Shown: positions 23,628 to 37,147, counted from the first letter of the stretch. The stretch is DNA of 64,000 nucleotides from Plantago major (GCA_026545765.1 CM048841.1:27749397-27813396); one strand, 5' to 3'. Program-made: numbers and translations. Notes: a model not told the origin generated them from the sequence alone.

Positions 23628-24773
23628 AGTATCGACGTGTCATTGACTCCTCATCAATATATGCACACTTTCTTGAATAGCAAAAAAAAGTATCTCTTCG
23701 TCTAAACAGAACTGAACTGAATTGTAGTATAAAAAACAATTAAGCAGAACTGAACTGAAATTAATGAGTTTTCAGATAAAGAGAACAGAGCCTAAGATCC
23801 ACTGACCACTATCATTCTTATTTTATTACATACATTTCTCATACTTTCTACAATGTTTATCATATCTCTCCAGCTGCAAATAATAAACTATACATTGACT
23901 TTCTTAAAACCAACGTCGAAAAGAACGTGCGCTAATTTAGCGGAACGGGGAGAGTATGAAACATTAGGGATCCAAATGAAAACTAGCCATTTTAAGAGGT
24001 AGTTTGATGTAAATAAGTGATAGATATTGAAATTGATGAAACCTGCACATGCTTGTTTCTTTTCCAAAGATTTCAATTGTAACTTGTAGTAAGATTTGTG
24101 GGTGTATTAGTAGATAAATCTTTTGCCAGGAAGCTAGATGCTCGGAGGATTTTGAGCTTCTATCCATTGAAGCTCTAATTGGTGCCCTGGCCCATTGTTC
24201 GGGTCATTTTTTATAAAATTATTCACAAAGTCTCATGAGACACGGGGTCTGTAGATAATTTATTTAGAGACAAATCTATTTTATCAAGAAAATCATTCAT
24301 GTTACTAAACAAAAAGCTTATATTGTCAACGAAATGAGTCTTGTTGCAATATGAAAAAACACTACTATTGCGAACATATGTGTTTTTATTAATAACATCG
24401 ATGATTTTCTTGATAACATAGGTACATCTCTAGATAAATTATATAGAGACTGTCTCTCAGGAGACTTACACAAAATTATTTCTATTTTCTTCATAATTAA
24501 ATTGGGGTGTTTATTGAGTATTTGATTAATGGAGGGTTTATACTAAATTGTTTTTTGTACATTTTGTTAATTTTAAAACATGAAAGGTGCTATTAATTCA
24601 ACTTTATAATATGTGATTCATTATGCGACTATGCAATGTCTTATCACATTTATAAAAAATTGAATGATTGAAATTAAATTCATAAATAATCTCATGCTTT
24701 AGATTTAGATTGTAGTATTAACAATAGCACAATGTTATTATTACAAAAGAAACAACTTAATAAAATCTATGTC
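23628..24773. other. Gene-free AT-rich spacer with a degraded MITE end
   Basis: No supportable gene. TTAGCGGAACGGGGAGAGTA near 23937-23956 resembles a Stowaway right terminus, but its partner is uncertain. Confidence 0.35.
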
Positions 24774-25166
24774 TATATATAAGAGTATTAAAGATTGCTT
24801 CAAAGTTCCAACAACCCCCTTTTTACTGCTTGGATTCAACTCATATCTATTTCCTCCTCCTCTTCTCTATCTCTCTATTAGAAAATATCGGATTTCTTTT
24901 ACACAACTAAAACTCAAATTTAGTTGAGTCGGACAATCAAATATGTCATATTTGCAATGCGACTTTAATCGAGTTGGAATTAATTATCATAACAACTTTA
25001 AACCAATCAAATAAACTTAAAACTAATCAAATAATATTAAAAACTCGTACACTCACTTTACTTTTACACACGATATATAACAACCGTATAAAACCTATAA
25101 TATTTTAACTCTATTACAAACATAATTTTTCACAACTCAATTAAATTTGAGTTACTACTCATCTAG
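24774..25166 (+). mobile_element. Small Helitron-like element
   Basis: The left end reads TCTATGTCTATATATAAGAG. The right end has a hairpin AACTCAA/TTGAGTT followed about 10 nt later by CTAG (25163-25166) and then T, the arrangement of plant Helitron 3' ends. A related 3' end occurs at 44150-44192. No coding capacity. Non-autonomous if real. Confidence 0.4.
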
Positions 25167-25514
25167 TAAAGTTGGCTTAAAGTCGGGACTATTAAATTCG
25201 AATTTCAAACAACTATATCCTCTTTCTGGATCTCTTCTAAATGAGAATTTTTTAGTTTTTCACTCTTTATTGGGAAATGCTTGATCGATATGTATGGGTT
25301 AAAAATGATTTAGAGACTTTAATTGATATTCTTTTAGGTCTAAATTTATTAACTTTCCTTAGTATGTGAAAAATTGTATAATTGAGTTATAATAGTCATT
25401 GAATTAACGTCTGTTTATAGTTTGTTAACTTGCTTTAGTAAGTAATATGAATTAATTTGCACTATATATAGTTTGAACATGACCAAATCATCCCACATCA
25501 TCATTATTTAATAA

Positions 25515-25682
25515 TTTGGACCAATGAAAACAAAAGTATTTAACAACTAAGCAAATGAATTGACCAATCAGGGAAGAGGATTTTGCCAACTAATTAAATG
25601 AGGTGGATAGCCTAGAATGGCTCAAATCCTTTTTTGCTTAATATATTATACTAGTTTCTGACCCGTCGATACTCGACGGGTA
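25515..25682 (-). mobile_element. Helitron-like junction: terminal module plus 3' hairpin
   Basis: The left half is the recurrent ACCAATCA ... TTTTTTGCTTAATATATTATA module. Directly abutting it, the minus strand reads a perfect 9-bp hairpin ACCCGTCGA/TCGACGGGT, a short spacer and CTAG before T. This suggests a second Helitron-like element whose 3' end lies at about 25654 and which extends right. The right boundary of that element is not identified. Confidence 0.35.
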
Positions 25683-25857
25683 TGGTGAAAACGTAGTAAA
25701 ACATACTAACAACACAGTCAAGCCCCTTAGGGACAGGAAAGAGAGAATAATAGAAAGAGGACCAAAGTAGGAATGAGAGAATAACAGAAAGAATCCTCGT
25801 GGATTTATTTGGACATTTTCATGGGTTCTCGTATGGATCAGAATTTGGATAAACCTC

Positions 25858-26080
25858 GGACCCATACAGGGCCAACTTAAGATACATACTCATAATTAAC
25901 ATTTAGTGTAGGGTATGGATCGGGGTCCAACCAAAATAGTGAATATGTCGAGACCCATGAAAGTTTTTTACGAATTTAACTCGATAATCATCTCATTCTT
26001 CATAGTAGGAATCATAAAAGTTTAGTCGAACTCGTTGATATCAGTAAAAATCATAGTGACATATGTTCACAATGTATATT
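25858..26080 (+). repeat. Direct repeat copy 1 (partner at 27757-27965)
   Basis: A diverged copy of a roughly 220-bp segment: CCAACTTAAGATA, CATAATTAACATTT, TAGTGTAGGGT, GTCGAGACCCATG and ATCATAAAAG occur in the same order in both copies. Confidence 0.65.
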
Positions 26081-26499
26081 AAAATCGAAATTAAAGTTAT
26101 GAAACTAAGAAAAAAGAGTAATTTTACAAATTTAACATTTTTAGGTTAAATTACATATGGAACCCCTGTTAGATTCAAATGTTGCAGATGGCTACCCATT
26201 AGCTGAACAATAACATCCTAGTCCTGCTCGATAAAAACCAATTACTATTCCTGGGCCAAATTGAAAGATATCAGAAGTGCCAACGAAATTCATTTTGCAA
26301 TCCAAATCCCTGGTACAACTCTAATTCTCAAAAGCACAGGTTTCAAGTTTCTAAAATATTCAATTAAGTCCCTCTGGTTTCAAAATTGAATTCAATAAAC
26401 AACCAATTTCAACCAAAATCAAATCCTAGTCTTCACGAACATATAATCGATCACATGACAATCAATTATTCGAAATAAGACTCTAAATTTGGATCTTAA

Positions 26500-26830
26500 A
26501 ATTTGAAAAAGATTCTAAATTTTGAATTCTTCAAGTTTGATACCCAATTGATTTCAACTCGGTTCATCAATATTCGAATTCTTGACGTTTCTGGGCTTGG
26601 GTTCATCAATTTCAAATTTTTAAGACTGGGCATCGATTCGATTCTTCATTTTTTGAATTCTTTAGGTCTGGGCTTCGATTCTTGACGTTTATGGGCTTCA
26701 ATTTTTGGTGTTTCTGGGCTTCGATTCTTCATGTTGAACTTATGGTTGATGTTTTCCGGGATATTTAAGATCTGTTCTTCGATTGCTATGTTTCAAATTC
26801 TTCATTTTTCTGGGTTGTTTGTTGCTTCGA
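26500..26830 (+). repeat. Degenerate minisatellite
   Basis: Loose repeats of TTCTGGGCTTCGATTCTTCA and TTGACGTTTCTGGGCTT spaced about 30-40 bp apart. A reading frame through it reflects the repeat and is not a convincing gene. Confidence 0.5.
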
Positions 26831-27756
26831 TTGCTAAGTTTATGGGTTTGTTTGTGGCTTTTCGATATGGGTTACACCATCTTCCGGGATATTGAAGATA
26901 TTGTTTATATATTACATACTTATTGTTTTATTTTTAATTAAAATGGTGTATTTAGAAACAATTGGTAAGGACCTGTTTGGTTTGTAAATAAGATGGTGTA
27001 AGTTATAACTAGTCAACCCAAAAACAACTAAATAGACCTAAATGTAATTGTTCAACTAATTGGTATCCAAGTGTGCGAAGGGCATCTGGAGAGGGGGCAT
27101 ATATAATTCTCTCATTTTCTTATTTCAAACAAAAGATAGCAATAAAATATAATTTTAGAAATAAAAAAATATGGATTGACACACCAAGCCAACATGTCAT
27201 ATAAAAAACTTCTCGTGATTTTTTCTCGTTGTAAATAATCTAACTTAATGTTATTAAATCAAATATAATGAGTTCACTATTGAGGATTGAAGTACATAAA
27301 TTAAATCAAATTCAACATTTTTTCCTCAAACAATAAGATTGAAATAAATGATAATTTGGAAGTAATAAACATGGATTGACATAACTTGGATTATACAATT
27401 GGGTAATGCAAAAATGAACAAATTACTCTTTCATCAATTTGCTAGCCTTCACTGAAAGGAAAGTCACCTAATTGACAAATGTGCAAAGTATTAAGCTCTC
27501 AATCGATCAAACGGATAAAGTGCAATTACAACCAACTTATCTCAATTATTGGCTAAGGTCTTATCCAAACCCAGACCTTAATAGGATCTCAAATATAGGA
27601 CCTGGGCCCGATCCTATGCACACCAGTAAGAGACCTGACATGAATTAATTAGTTGAACCGGAACCAGATCATACTCAGACCTATTTAAAATCCTCCACTG
27701 ACTCGTTTTGACCCATATTTTAATGCATGGATACTTGTATGGGTCCGCATCCACAT

Positions 27757-27965
27757 CGGACCCGTTTAGGACCAACTTAAGATATGGACCCATAATTAAC
27801 ATTTTAGTGTAGGGTGTGGGTACGGGTTGAAAAATAGTAGAGTATGGTCGAGACCCATGCAAGTTTACAGCGGGTTTAACTTAATTATCACCCAATTATT
27901 CATTATAGGGATCATAAAAGCAAAATCGAACCCGCCAATATAATACAAATTATAGTAATATGGGT
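27757..27965 (+). repeat. Direct repeat copy 2
   Basis: Partner of 25858-26080. The 1.7 kb between the copies has no recognisable coding region, so whether they are ends of one element or separate copies is open. Confidence 0.6.
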
Positions 27966-28642
27966 ATGAAAGTTGAATTAACTTAACATGATGGAAACTA
28001 TTATTTTGTGAAAACACCATATTCGATTTTTAGAAAAACAAATGTCCCGAATATGCTCATGATTTCAAATTTTATTTTCTCTATTTTTTATTTATTGAAT
28101 TTTGTGCATAATAATAACGTTCGACGCATCCATTACTCTAGTGTATACTATGTTCTTGAACACATATTCAGAAGTTGATACCTCTTCTGGTATAATGTGA
28201 AATTTTTAAGTTCTCTTTATTGTTTCCACATATTATTTGTAAGATATTCACATCGAATAAGATAATCACGTCGAATGCAACATTCCTTCAAAACTATGCC
28301 GGACTAATCCCGTCAAAATAAGTTATAGAGTGATGCTCCGTCCTTTTTTTTTTTTTTTTTTTTTTTTTGAAATGTCTCTACAACTATTATAAATTATAAA
28401 GGACTAATCACGATAATATATTATGATTTTTTTCCTTATTTATAATTACATGCAATCTTCACTTTTTTATATGAGAAATTGCGCATAATAACACTTATCA
28501 AAATCAAGAATAAACCAAAAACCCAGTATCATATAAAAGCAACCTCTTCTCGATCCAAGCTCAAAAATCTGACAGCTTTTTTACTTTGGCATAACATCAA
28601 ACTTCAAATTAACAAGTTTTAATACTTTCACGTATTTTAATA

Positions 28643-29263
28643 CCCCATCCGTTCCGGTCAAATAATCTCATTTTGCAATTGTAGTCGTGCTACACATTTA
28701 TTATTATATTGATTTTTGGTAATTATTAACTTCTACCCTCCAATTTTGTTTTAACCCCTCTATTCCGGAGAACTTCATACATTAGGGTTGCTGTGTAGTT
28801 CTATGCGAAAAGTTCAAATGATGATCAAAGATAAAAATATATATAAAAAAATGTGTAATTTTTATGTATATGTGAGATTGTTTATTCTTTGTTGGGTGTG
28901 TCATAATCATATACTCATAGTTACAACTTTATCAACCTATATCTCTTTTTTTATTCATTTTATATCATTTGTTTATTTATATAATACACAATTTTCACTT
29001 TATCGGACTACTATCAATTTTTAATTATCCTGTATTCTAAATCCATAAAAAACTCATAGTTTCAACTTTACCAACCCTATATCTCTTTTTTTATTCATTT
29101 TATATCATTTCTTTATTTATATAGTACACAAATTCCACTTTATAACTAATCAGTTTATAATTATTCTTTATTCTTAATCTATAAAAACGATATTCAATGT
29201 TCAATTTACCTTATTTCGTTGGTCAAAACTCGAAAACGTAAAGTTATCGTAAGACGGAAGAAG
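28643..29263. mobile_element. Stowaway-like MITE with internal tandem duplication
   Basis: Ends read CCCCATCCGTTCC and, reverse-complemented, CTTCTTCCGTCTT, each flanked by TA. These are diverged forms of the Stowaway consensus CTCCCTCCGTCCC. It contains a tandem repeat of about 138 bp (units from about 28912 and 29050, each with ATATCTCTTTTTTTATTC). Confidence 0.4.
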
Positions 29264-29338
29264 TACATTTTATCAAACTCTTGAATATTCTAGAAGTACC
29301 ATATTTATACAATCACATTCAAGTAATTTAAAGATATG

Positions 29339-30200
29339 TGTTGATACGGAAATGTGTCCAATCCGTTAAGGGCGCCATAGAGCGTGTCCTAAAGCGCATC
29401 ACGGCTTAACTAGCCAATTCAGTACTGGTCCGACCCCTCAACGTCCGACCAAAGTGAATCGACCAGTACGCTGAAGTCACTACATCTCCACAGCTAGTCC
29501 GAGCTGGCTAAGGAAAGGACTTCCAAACCTGACCATGACAGTACAGAGATGCCTAACGGACCGTACGAGAGAATCTCGGACGCCACCATTACATTAAGAC
29601 CAAACGTATATAACAGAACCACTGAGATACTTCCGTGAGACTCTTGGCTCGGACATCCAGAGTTACCCAAGGGCAGATCAACCAAGCAGACAGATCTGTC
29701 CGAGGGACTAACACGGACCCAACAGGCGGAACAGTACTCTCGGAGGGTAAAGGTCCAAACTACCCTCCCAAGCCCACTTTATGTATTGGACTCGCTCATT
29801 ATTGGGCTCTGGGCCAAAGGGAGCATTGGTGTCCAAATCTGAATCATACACTTGGCATCATCTTATGAACCTCTTCATAAGTACATGATAACTATAAATA
29901 TAGCACAAGGTCCAAGACCTTAAGGTAAGCAACATCAAAGCAATTATCCCTAAGTCTCTTGGGACATAATACCTTTCCCATTACTATTGCATTGAGAGCT
30001 ATCATCTCTCCTATGAGTAAAGCCTCCTTCCGGATTGACTTTGGCAATCCGGGTAACCCATTCTAATCCCCCCCCCCCCACTTAGTCCTTTCAGGTGCTC
30101 TTGCTCGGACAAGCCTTCTCTCGGACTTCAAGTCGGTGGTGGATCTTAGACTAGGTTACTTGCGGTAGTAGTGTTGGTGTTCGAGGTTTACCCCTCAACA
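29339..30200 (+). repeat. Element D 5' LTR
   Basis: 862 bp. TATA-like CTATAAATATAG near 29891-29902. Rich in TCCGA/TCGGA words. A C homopolymer lies at about 30069-30079. Confidence 0.95.
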
Positions 30201-30203
30201 TTT

Positions 30204-30220
30204 TGGCGCCGTCTGTGGGA
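30204..30220 (+). other. Primer-binding site of element D
   Basis: TGGCGCCGTCTGTGGGA begins three bases after the LTR. The TGGCGCC start is common in plant Gypsy elements and is not the initiator-Met type. The same sequence is found in Copia element E at 45417. Confidence 0.8.
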
Positions 30221-30256
30221 ATCTTTACAAAAAAAATCTGTGTTTGTGTTGTGCAG

Positions 30257-31960
30257 ATGGCTAGAACGAGACGAACAGCCCGGACTAGTGCTGCAGGCGT
30301 GGGAACACCACCACCACGCCCACGAGGACGTCCGCCCACCCGGGGACGAAGGGTCATTGTTTTGGAAGGAACTTGGAAGGAGATATCCGAGCGACGGCTT
30401 GACCACCATCCTCGGATGAGGAAAGAGACGCCCCGCTTAGAGGAGGCCAAAGCGTCCCTGTGAATATCGTGCCTACGGACCATGGAGAAGGGGTAGCACG
30501 AGCTTTTCCGGCAGAAGCTCAAGGCCCTACCACAGGTCAACAGTTTACGATGCCCGATGGTCGCGTTGTCCGCACAAGCGACCTCGGACTAAGTGAAACT
30601 CAGTTTGATAGGTTGCTCACGATTATTCAAGGATGCCTAGGGTCTAACAATGCCCATCCGCAGCAAGCCACTCCGCCAGTGGTTACTCCGGTTCAAGCGG
30701 AGCCCGCCTTGTTAAGAAACAGGCAGCGTCCGATCCAACAGAGGTTGGGAGATCAGCCGCACCATGAGGATTTGCGAAATCTTCTAGACCGACGGGCCTC
30801 TGCTTCGCAAGTTCGGGGTGAAGGAAGCCCGAATGGGAGGGGAGAGTACCAAGAATGAGGTAACAGGCAGCCAGGAGGTCCGCGACAAGCTCCCATGAGG
30901 AACAGGGATCATGTAGCAGAAACCATTCCAGTTGTCCGGCTAGACGAACTCCCCGCGGATGTCGCAGTCCATCCACGGACAGGAGAGGTCATGACAGCTG
31001 AAGAAATTTACGCCCAACAAAAAGCGTTGGAAACCCAAATCCTGAACCTCGGACGTCTGGTAAAAGACCACGAGCAGATCACTACAAGTACACCAAACCC
31101 TCTGTGTGACGATATCATGAGGGAAAAGGAAAGAAATAGAAACTCGGACCAAGTGATTCCGAACTTGGAATACTACTATGGGGATACTTGTCCCGTGGGT
31201 CACCTGACAAGGTACAACAGCAAGATGGATTCCAAGGGGCTGAGTGACAATACTAAAGCCCTTACGTTCTCATCCACCCTCTTCGGCACGGCTATGGATT
31301 GGTACACCGCTTTGCCAAACAAGTCAATAAGGTCGTACGCAGACCTGTCTTCCAAATTCTTAGCACGATTCGGAAAATCAAAACGAAGAAAACGTACTGT
31401 AGAGCACCTGGCTGAAGTCATCCAAAGGGAATAGGAAGACCTTCGAACTTTCCTAGATCGCTTCAATACGGAAGTACTCCGAGTTGAGCCCCATAGTATT
31501 AAAGAACGGGTCCGTCACCTGTACGCTAATACTTACAACTCCGAGCTGCGGAGGAAGCTCTCTAGTCAGGAAGTGAGGAGCGAAAAGCATTTGGATGACA
31601 TCTGTGAGGAAGTCATGTACGGAGAAGAATACCGAAGGAACGTACCAGTCCGAGCAGGATCGAAGAAGGGAAAGGAACCGCAAAAACAAGAGCAACGCCA
31701 GGGGAAGTTTGACCCGAAGAAAGATCACAGAGACAAAGGCATTTACAGGGAGAGAAGTCCGCCCAGAAGATTCGCGGACTACACGCGCCTCAACAAGCCG
31801 AGATCCGACATCTTGGCCACTATTGTTGAGAAGAAGTTGGACGTACATTGGCCAAAGCCACCCCACAATCGGAGAAACAGAAATGCGAAGGGATATTGCA
31901 AATTTCACAAGAGCAGAGGCCATGAGAGTGACGTATCGATTAAAATGTAAGTCGAACACC
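30257..31960 (+). pseudogene. Element D gag region
   Basis: It starts with a basic, proline-rich N terminus (MARTRRTARTSA). The Retrotrans_gag core lies at about 31200-31430 (ALTFSSTLFGTAMDWYTALP, then SYADLSSKFLARF). A lysine/arginine-rich tail follows (YCKFHKSRGHESD at about 31897-31936, with a zinc-finger-like CX2HX4GH start). Gag is the particle protein of the element. Fossil. Confidence 0.85.
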
Positions 31961-32299
31961 TGGTGAGAGAAGGCAAGTTGAAGGAGCACATATATGCGGA
32001 CGAGCCCTCCAGGCATGATAGAACGGAGCGGGGGAGGGAGGATAACGCTACTGACCCACCACCTCGCCCACTATCTTTGCCACCTCCGCCAGTAGGTTAT
32101 CCGCCACAGGGAGGACATCCGACGGATCTGACGATGAGGCGGAAATGGAGAACCCTCCGACAATGGAGTGATCAACACTATCGCAGGCGGACCCTCTGGA
32201 GATGATAGCAGGAATGCAAGGGAGCGGACCGCCCAAAACCTTCGGAACAATGACAGGGCGTATGGTGCCCCCGCGATACAAGGAACAAATGCAATATCT

Positions 32300-32760
32300 T
32301 TCGACGATAGCGAAATTCCCCCTCCTACGGCAGGAGGCGAGGAGATTGACGACCCGGACGTTCCTCTTGTAGTTTCGTTGACCATCGCGACTTATCGAGT
32401 GAACAAAATTCTGGTGGATACCGGGAGTTCTTCGAATATCATCTCTAAGAGGACGCTAGATCAGATGGAGTTGGGAAGAATCCGCTACGACAGAGTTCAT
32501 ACCTCTATACTAGGGTTTGGAGGAGGAACTGTTCAACCACTAGGAAGTGTTACGTTACACGTTTCACTCGGAACCTTCCCGGCCAGGGTAACACAGTCGG
32601 TCCGATTTGTCGTGGTTGATCGGACCTTCGACTATAACGCCATCTTTGGGCGTCCAGGACTCAATCAATTCCGGGCTATCTCATCCACCTTACACAACAG
32701 AATGAAATTTCCTACTCCCTTCGGAGTAGGAGAAGAGGTAGGAAACATCCGAGAAGCTTG
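32300..32760 (+). pseudogene. Element D aspartic protease
   Basis: The retropepsin active-site motif reads ILVDTGSSSNII at about 32408-32443, followed by the flap-side stretch FVVVDRTFDYNAIFGRPGLN. This is the usual Gypsy protease layout before reverse transcriptase. Confidence 0.85.
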
Positions 32761-33169
32761 GGAGTGTTACATTATGTCCACGAGGAGGGCATCTGCCCCC
32801 GTTTTGGCAGTCACGGTGACCTCCGATCCGAGAGTTGTTCTCCCGCCCAAACAGGAGAATCCGCAGATAGGGGTAGGAAGCCCGAAGGAGAAATTCCCCA
32901 GAACTGCACGGATCGAGCCTCACGAAACTCTCAAGGAAATCGAGATTGTTGTTGGAAGCCCGGATAAGAAGACTAGAATCGGAACAGATGAGCAAAGTGG
33001 AGATGAAACTTATTGCTTGTCTCCGAGACAACAGGGATGTATTTGCTTGGAGTCTCGATGATTTGAAGGAATAGACCGAGAATCACCGCCCACCGTCTGA
33101 ACATGGATCCTCGATCAAATATATCCGAAGAGGAAAGACTTTGGCCAAGGACGCAATTATATTCTGGAA

Positions 33170-34980
33170 GTTGACCGGCTCTTGAAAGCCGGGCACATTG
33201 ACGAAGTTAGATACTCGGACTGGGTCTGTAACGTGGTACTCGTCGAAAAGGCCCCTGGAAAGTGGAGGATGTGCAACGACTTCACAAGGCTCAACAAGTT
33301 TTGCCCAAAGGATCCTTATCCCCTACCTCGCAGACCGGTTGGTAGATTCTACCATGGATGTGCGCCCTAAGCTTCATGGACGCATACCGGCTTCTATCAA
33401 ATCGTATGGCGACGACATCAAGAAAACAGCCTTCTTCGCGGCAGGAGGGGTATACTGTTTCAAGGTGATGCCATTCGGGTTGAAGAACGCGGGAGCTACA
33501 TACCAGCGGTTGGTGAATAAAATGTTCAAGGCGGAGTTGGGCAAGACTATGGAAGTCTACGTAGATGATATGCTTGTTAAAAGTAAGACTGAAGAAGAGC
33601 ATATTGAGCATCTCAACAATTGCTTTTCCATTCATGGAAGTATGGAATGAAGTTGAACCCGAAAGTGTAATGCTCGGGGTGAAAGGAGGCAAGTTTCGGG
33701 ATACATGGTCACGTAAAGAGGATAAGTGCAAACCCCGAGAAGATCAAAGCAATCCTAGATTTGCCCCATCCGAAGAACCTCAACGAGGTACAACAGCTTA
33801 TTGGGCGTCTAATGTCCTTAAGTCGTTTCATTTCCCGATCAGCGGAGAAGAATCTTCCGTTCTTCAAAATCCTCCGGAAAGGAGAGAACTTTGTGTGGAC
33901 CGCGGAATGTTCTGAGGCTTTCAAGAAACTGAAAGAGTACCTCCATTCCCCTCCACTTCTCTCCAAGCCCGTCGAAGGAGAACCGCTCTACCTCTACCTA
34001 GCAATCACGGAAGAGGCAATGAGCTCCGTATTAGTACGGATTCAGGCTAACGAGCATTTGCCGATTTACTATCTTAGCAAAGCCTTTGCTGGGGCGGAGA
34101 CAAGATACGTTAAGATCGAGAAACTCGCATACGCCTTGGTTTATACCGCCAGACGGTTAAAACCTTATTTTAAGTCTCACAAAATAGTGGTACTAATCAT
34201 GGAACCTTTGAAACAGGTCCTAGGAAAGCCCGACCAATCAGGACGACTCTCTAAGTGGGCGATCGAGCTAAGTGAATACGACATTTGCTACCAGGCTCCG
34301 TCAGCCAAAAAGGCTCAAGTCCTCGCCGACTTCTTAGCGGATTATCCAGAGAAGGATTCAGAGAAAGTCCCTGACAAGCAGGTGCTCGGGTTCTTAATCA
34401 CCAAGCATATTGTCCGAAAGCCAGTTCCGCCAAAGTTCAACCCGGAAAACCTCGAGGAAGCCCAGTTCATCAATCGGCCCTTTCCTTTGTCAGATGGGGA
34501 AACTCGGGTCAACCAAATATTTTTACTTGGTGATGTTCCCAGAAACCCCAGTGCGGACAACATCAGAACGGAAATCACGGGAAGGGATGAACCAAGAGCG
34601 GAACCTCAACAGCTCGCAGGAGATCTCCAAACCAAAAAACATCCTTCCGATATCTGGACATTGGAAGTGGATGGTTCTTCCACTGGAAGAGTGGGAGGAA
34701 TTGTAATCTACCTTAAGAGCCCAGATGGCGCGGAACTCGACTATGCGATTTCCTTGGATTTCAAAGTTACCAATAATGAGGCTGAGTATGAGGCACTTTT
34801 AGTGGGGCTGCGGCTAGCCAAGTTAGTCCAAGCCCGGAAGGTCAAAGCCTACACGGACTCACAGCTCGTCGAGGCCCAATTTTCAGGAAGTTTTGCCACA
34901 AAAGGTCCTTCGATGATCAAGTATCTTGAGCTACTCAAGAATGAGCCACTTCGAGGAATTCACCTTCGAAAAGTTTGACA
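33170..34980 (+). pseudogene. Element D reverse transcriptase and dual RNase H
   Basis: The RT fingers/palm are recognisable by VLVEKAPGKWRMCNDFTRLN, MPFGLKNAGATYQRLVNKMF and YVDDMLVKS (33556 onward). The connected Gypsy RNase H (about 33870-34330) shows FKKLKEYL, SVLVRIQ, YLSKAFAGAETRY. A second RNase H domain follows at about 34660-34960 (LEVDGSSTGRVGG, NNEAEYEALLVGLRLA, AYTDSQLV). This paired arrangement is a recognised feature of the Tat clade. Fossil. Confidence 0.88.
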
Positions 34981-35189
34981 GAGCTTGGAACGAAAGAGCT
35001 GATGCCTTGGCAAAATACGCATCTGCTACAGCGGCTTTGGACACAAGGAGAGTAATTCTACTCACCATTACTGACTCATCCGTCATGAGTCCCAGTTCAG
35101 CGGTCATGATACTTGACACAGGAAGAAACTGGATGACTGACATTTTTAACTATCTCAAGGACGGATCTTTGCCAGTCGATCCGAAAGAA

Positions 35190-36345
35190 TCAAGGAGTGT
35201 GCAATGCCGAACAAATAGATATTTTATAATGGGTGATGATTTGTACAAGAGATCTTTTTCCGGGACTCACCTGAGATGCTTGAACCCACAAGAAGCACAG
35301 ACCGTGCTGGAAGAGATACACAACGGAAGTTGTGGGAGTCATTCCGGGGGGAGGACTCTCGCCCAGAAAATCATACGACAAGGCTACTATTGGCCTACCA
35401 TCGATAAAGATTCCGCCGACCACGCCCGGAGATGTCAGGATTGCCAATATTACGAAAACATCCCACATCGCCCGACGAACCCTATGATTCCGGCAATCAT
35501 AGCGTGTCCGACCCGATGGGGTATCGATCTTGTCGGACCATTTCCGGGGTACCCAATGTAAAAAATTTCTCATTGTGGCGGTAGAATATTTTACCAAGTG
35601 GGTAGAAGCGGAGGCTGTAGCGACTATCACGGAAAGTCGAGTGCGGACCTTCATCTGGAAGAATATCATTTGCCGCTTCGGCCTACCAAGAGTTCTAGTC
35701 TCGGATAATGGTGCCCAGTTCTCAGGACATAGGCTCAAGGAATGGCTGACGTCCTTCAAAATCGAGCAACGTTTTACATCTGTTGGATACCCGCAAGCCA
35801 ATGGACAGGCTGAGTCCACAAACAAAACAATAGTCAAGATCCTCGAGAAGCGTTTGAGAACCTCGCAAGAAAGCTGGGCGGACGACCTGGAAGGCGTCTT
35901 AGGCGCATCGCATGCATCGCGACCAAAGAAACTCCATTCTCCTTGGTATATGGTTCAGAGGCAGTCATACCATCCGAGATTGCTGTAGAGACTTTGAGAA
36001 TCCGAGAGTTCGAAGACAAAGCAAACCAAGAAGCTCGGATATTCGGCCTGGACATGCTTGAACAAAAAAGGTCTGAGGCACTGGCGAATATCTTTAGGTA
36101 TCAGGCAACTGCTGCCCGAACCTATAACAGGAACATTCGTGCGGCTAACTTGCAAGTCGGGGACCTAGTGCTTCGACGAGCCGACATTTTGAACAATATC
36201 GGGAAACTCAAGCCCAAGTAGGAAGGACCCTACAAGATTGTCGAGGCAAGGGTGAATGAGAGTTATGAATTAGAAGATGAGAACGGACATCCCCTCAAGC
36301 GTCCGTGGAATGCTAGATACCTTCAGAAGTTCTATGCATAAAGAT
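35190..36345 (+). pseudogene. Element D integrase
   Basis: An HHCC zinc-binding N-terminal domain is present (HNGSCGSHSGGRTLAQK, then CQDCQYY). The DDE core shows WGIDLVGPFPG, LVSDNGAQFSGHR and the catalytic E in GQAESTNKTI. The GPY-like C terminus is near 36150-36340 (GDLVLRRADI). Integrase inserts the cDNA. Fossil. Confidence 0.88.
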
Positions 36346-36781
36346 AACTGCGCGGATCTCCATCATGTCGATCGATCATCTCAATTTCAACTACTTGTTA
36401 CACGGAACTCTGTCAGTTCCGTTTCTTTTTGGTCCTTTTTCCATTGGCCATAGAGCCCGCAAGTTGTAATTGAATTTCCGGCAAATCAATACAACCTCTA
36501 TCTTTCAATTTGTGATTTTTTAATTTACGCATCTGAGATTTACCGTTCGTTTAACAACAACGAAAGCAAGAGATTTCATTCATACAAAGACGGATTATAC
36601 ATAATCTTGTCTGTACAATTTACAATCCCGGATCGATTATCCGAACTTACGCAATATTTAAAAATGCAGAAAAACGTCTTTGGAGATACGTCATCTCCCA
36701 GCAAAGATCGTTCCCCCGCCGAGAAAAACTTCTTCCGTGTCGAGCGGCAAGTTTGATTTCCGCGGAGGCCAGGAACTCGAT

Positions 36782-37147
36782 CTACCTGCACACAAGAAAA
36801 TGGTTAAACATGCTGGAATCCTTCGGGATACCACCAAAACATGGCAATGCAAGTCCTGTGTCCGGGGAAAACAAAGTGCAGACAAGAAGAGATTTCCGCC
36901 TCACCGGCTTTAAAGACTCAAACTCTCTTAAAATTCGGAGACCGTTTCCAATATTAGAGAGATTTGAGCCATTAAAGTGGGGTTGGAAGAAAGCAAAGGA
37001 GACGGACGGATATACATTTAAACCGAGATCTATGCCTTTCGGTGTCTGATCTTCAACAATTTTCCCCTCTAGACCCACGCCACTCTCAAACTCAAGATGA
37101 ACGCCGACTTGAGAGTGGACGGGAGTCAAGAGGGGGAAACTATTCAA
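36782..37147 (-). other. Element D antisense unit 3: 121-aa frame
   Basis: Starts MNSFPLLTPVHSQ. No recognised domain. It is preceded on the minus strand by CTATAAATAC (37226-37235) and by an ACACGTCA box at about 37260-37267. Coding status is inferred from promoter position only. Confidence 0.35.

Noticed and set aside
26503-26685. Short frame with repeated Leu-Gly-Phe-Asp peptides
   Set aside because: It is explained by the TTCTGGGCTTCGATTC minisatellite.
30151-30540. Minus-strand 129-residue frame over the element D gag start
   Set aside because: A shadow of GC-rich coding sequence on the other strand, and unlike the antisense units further downstream it has no TATA box placed before it.
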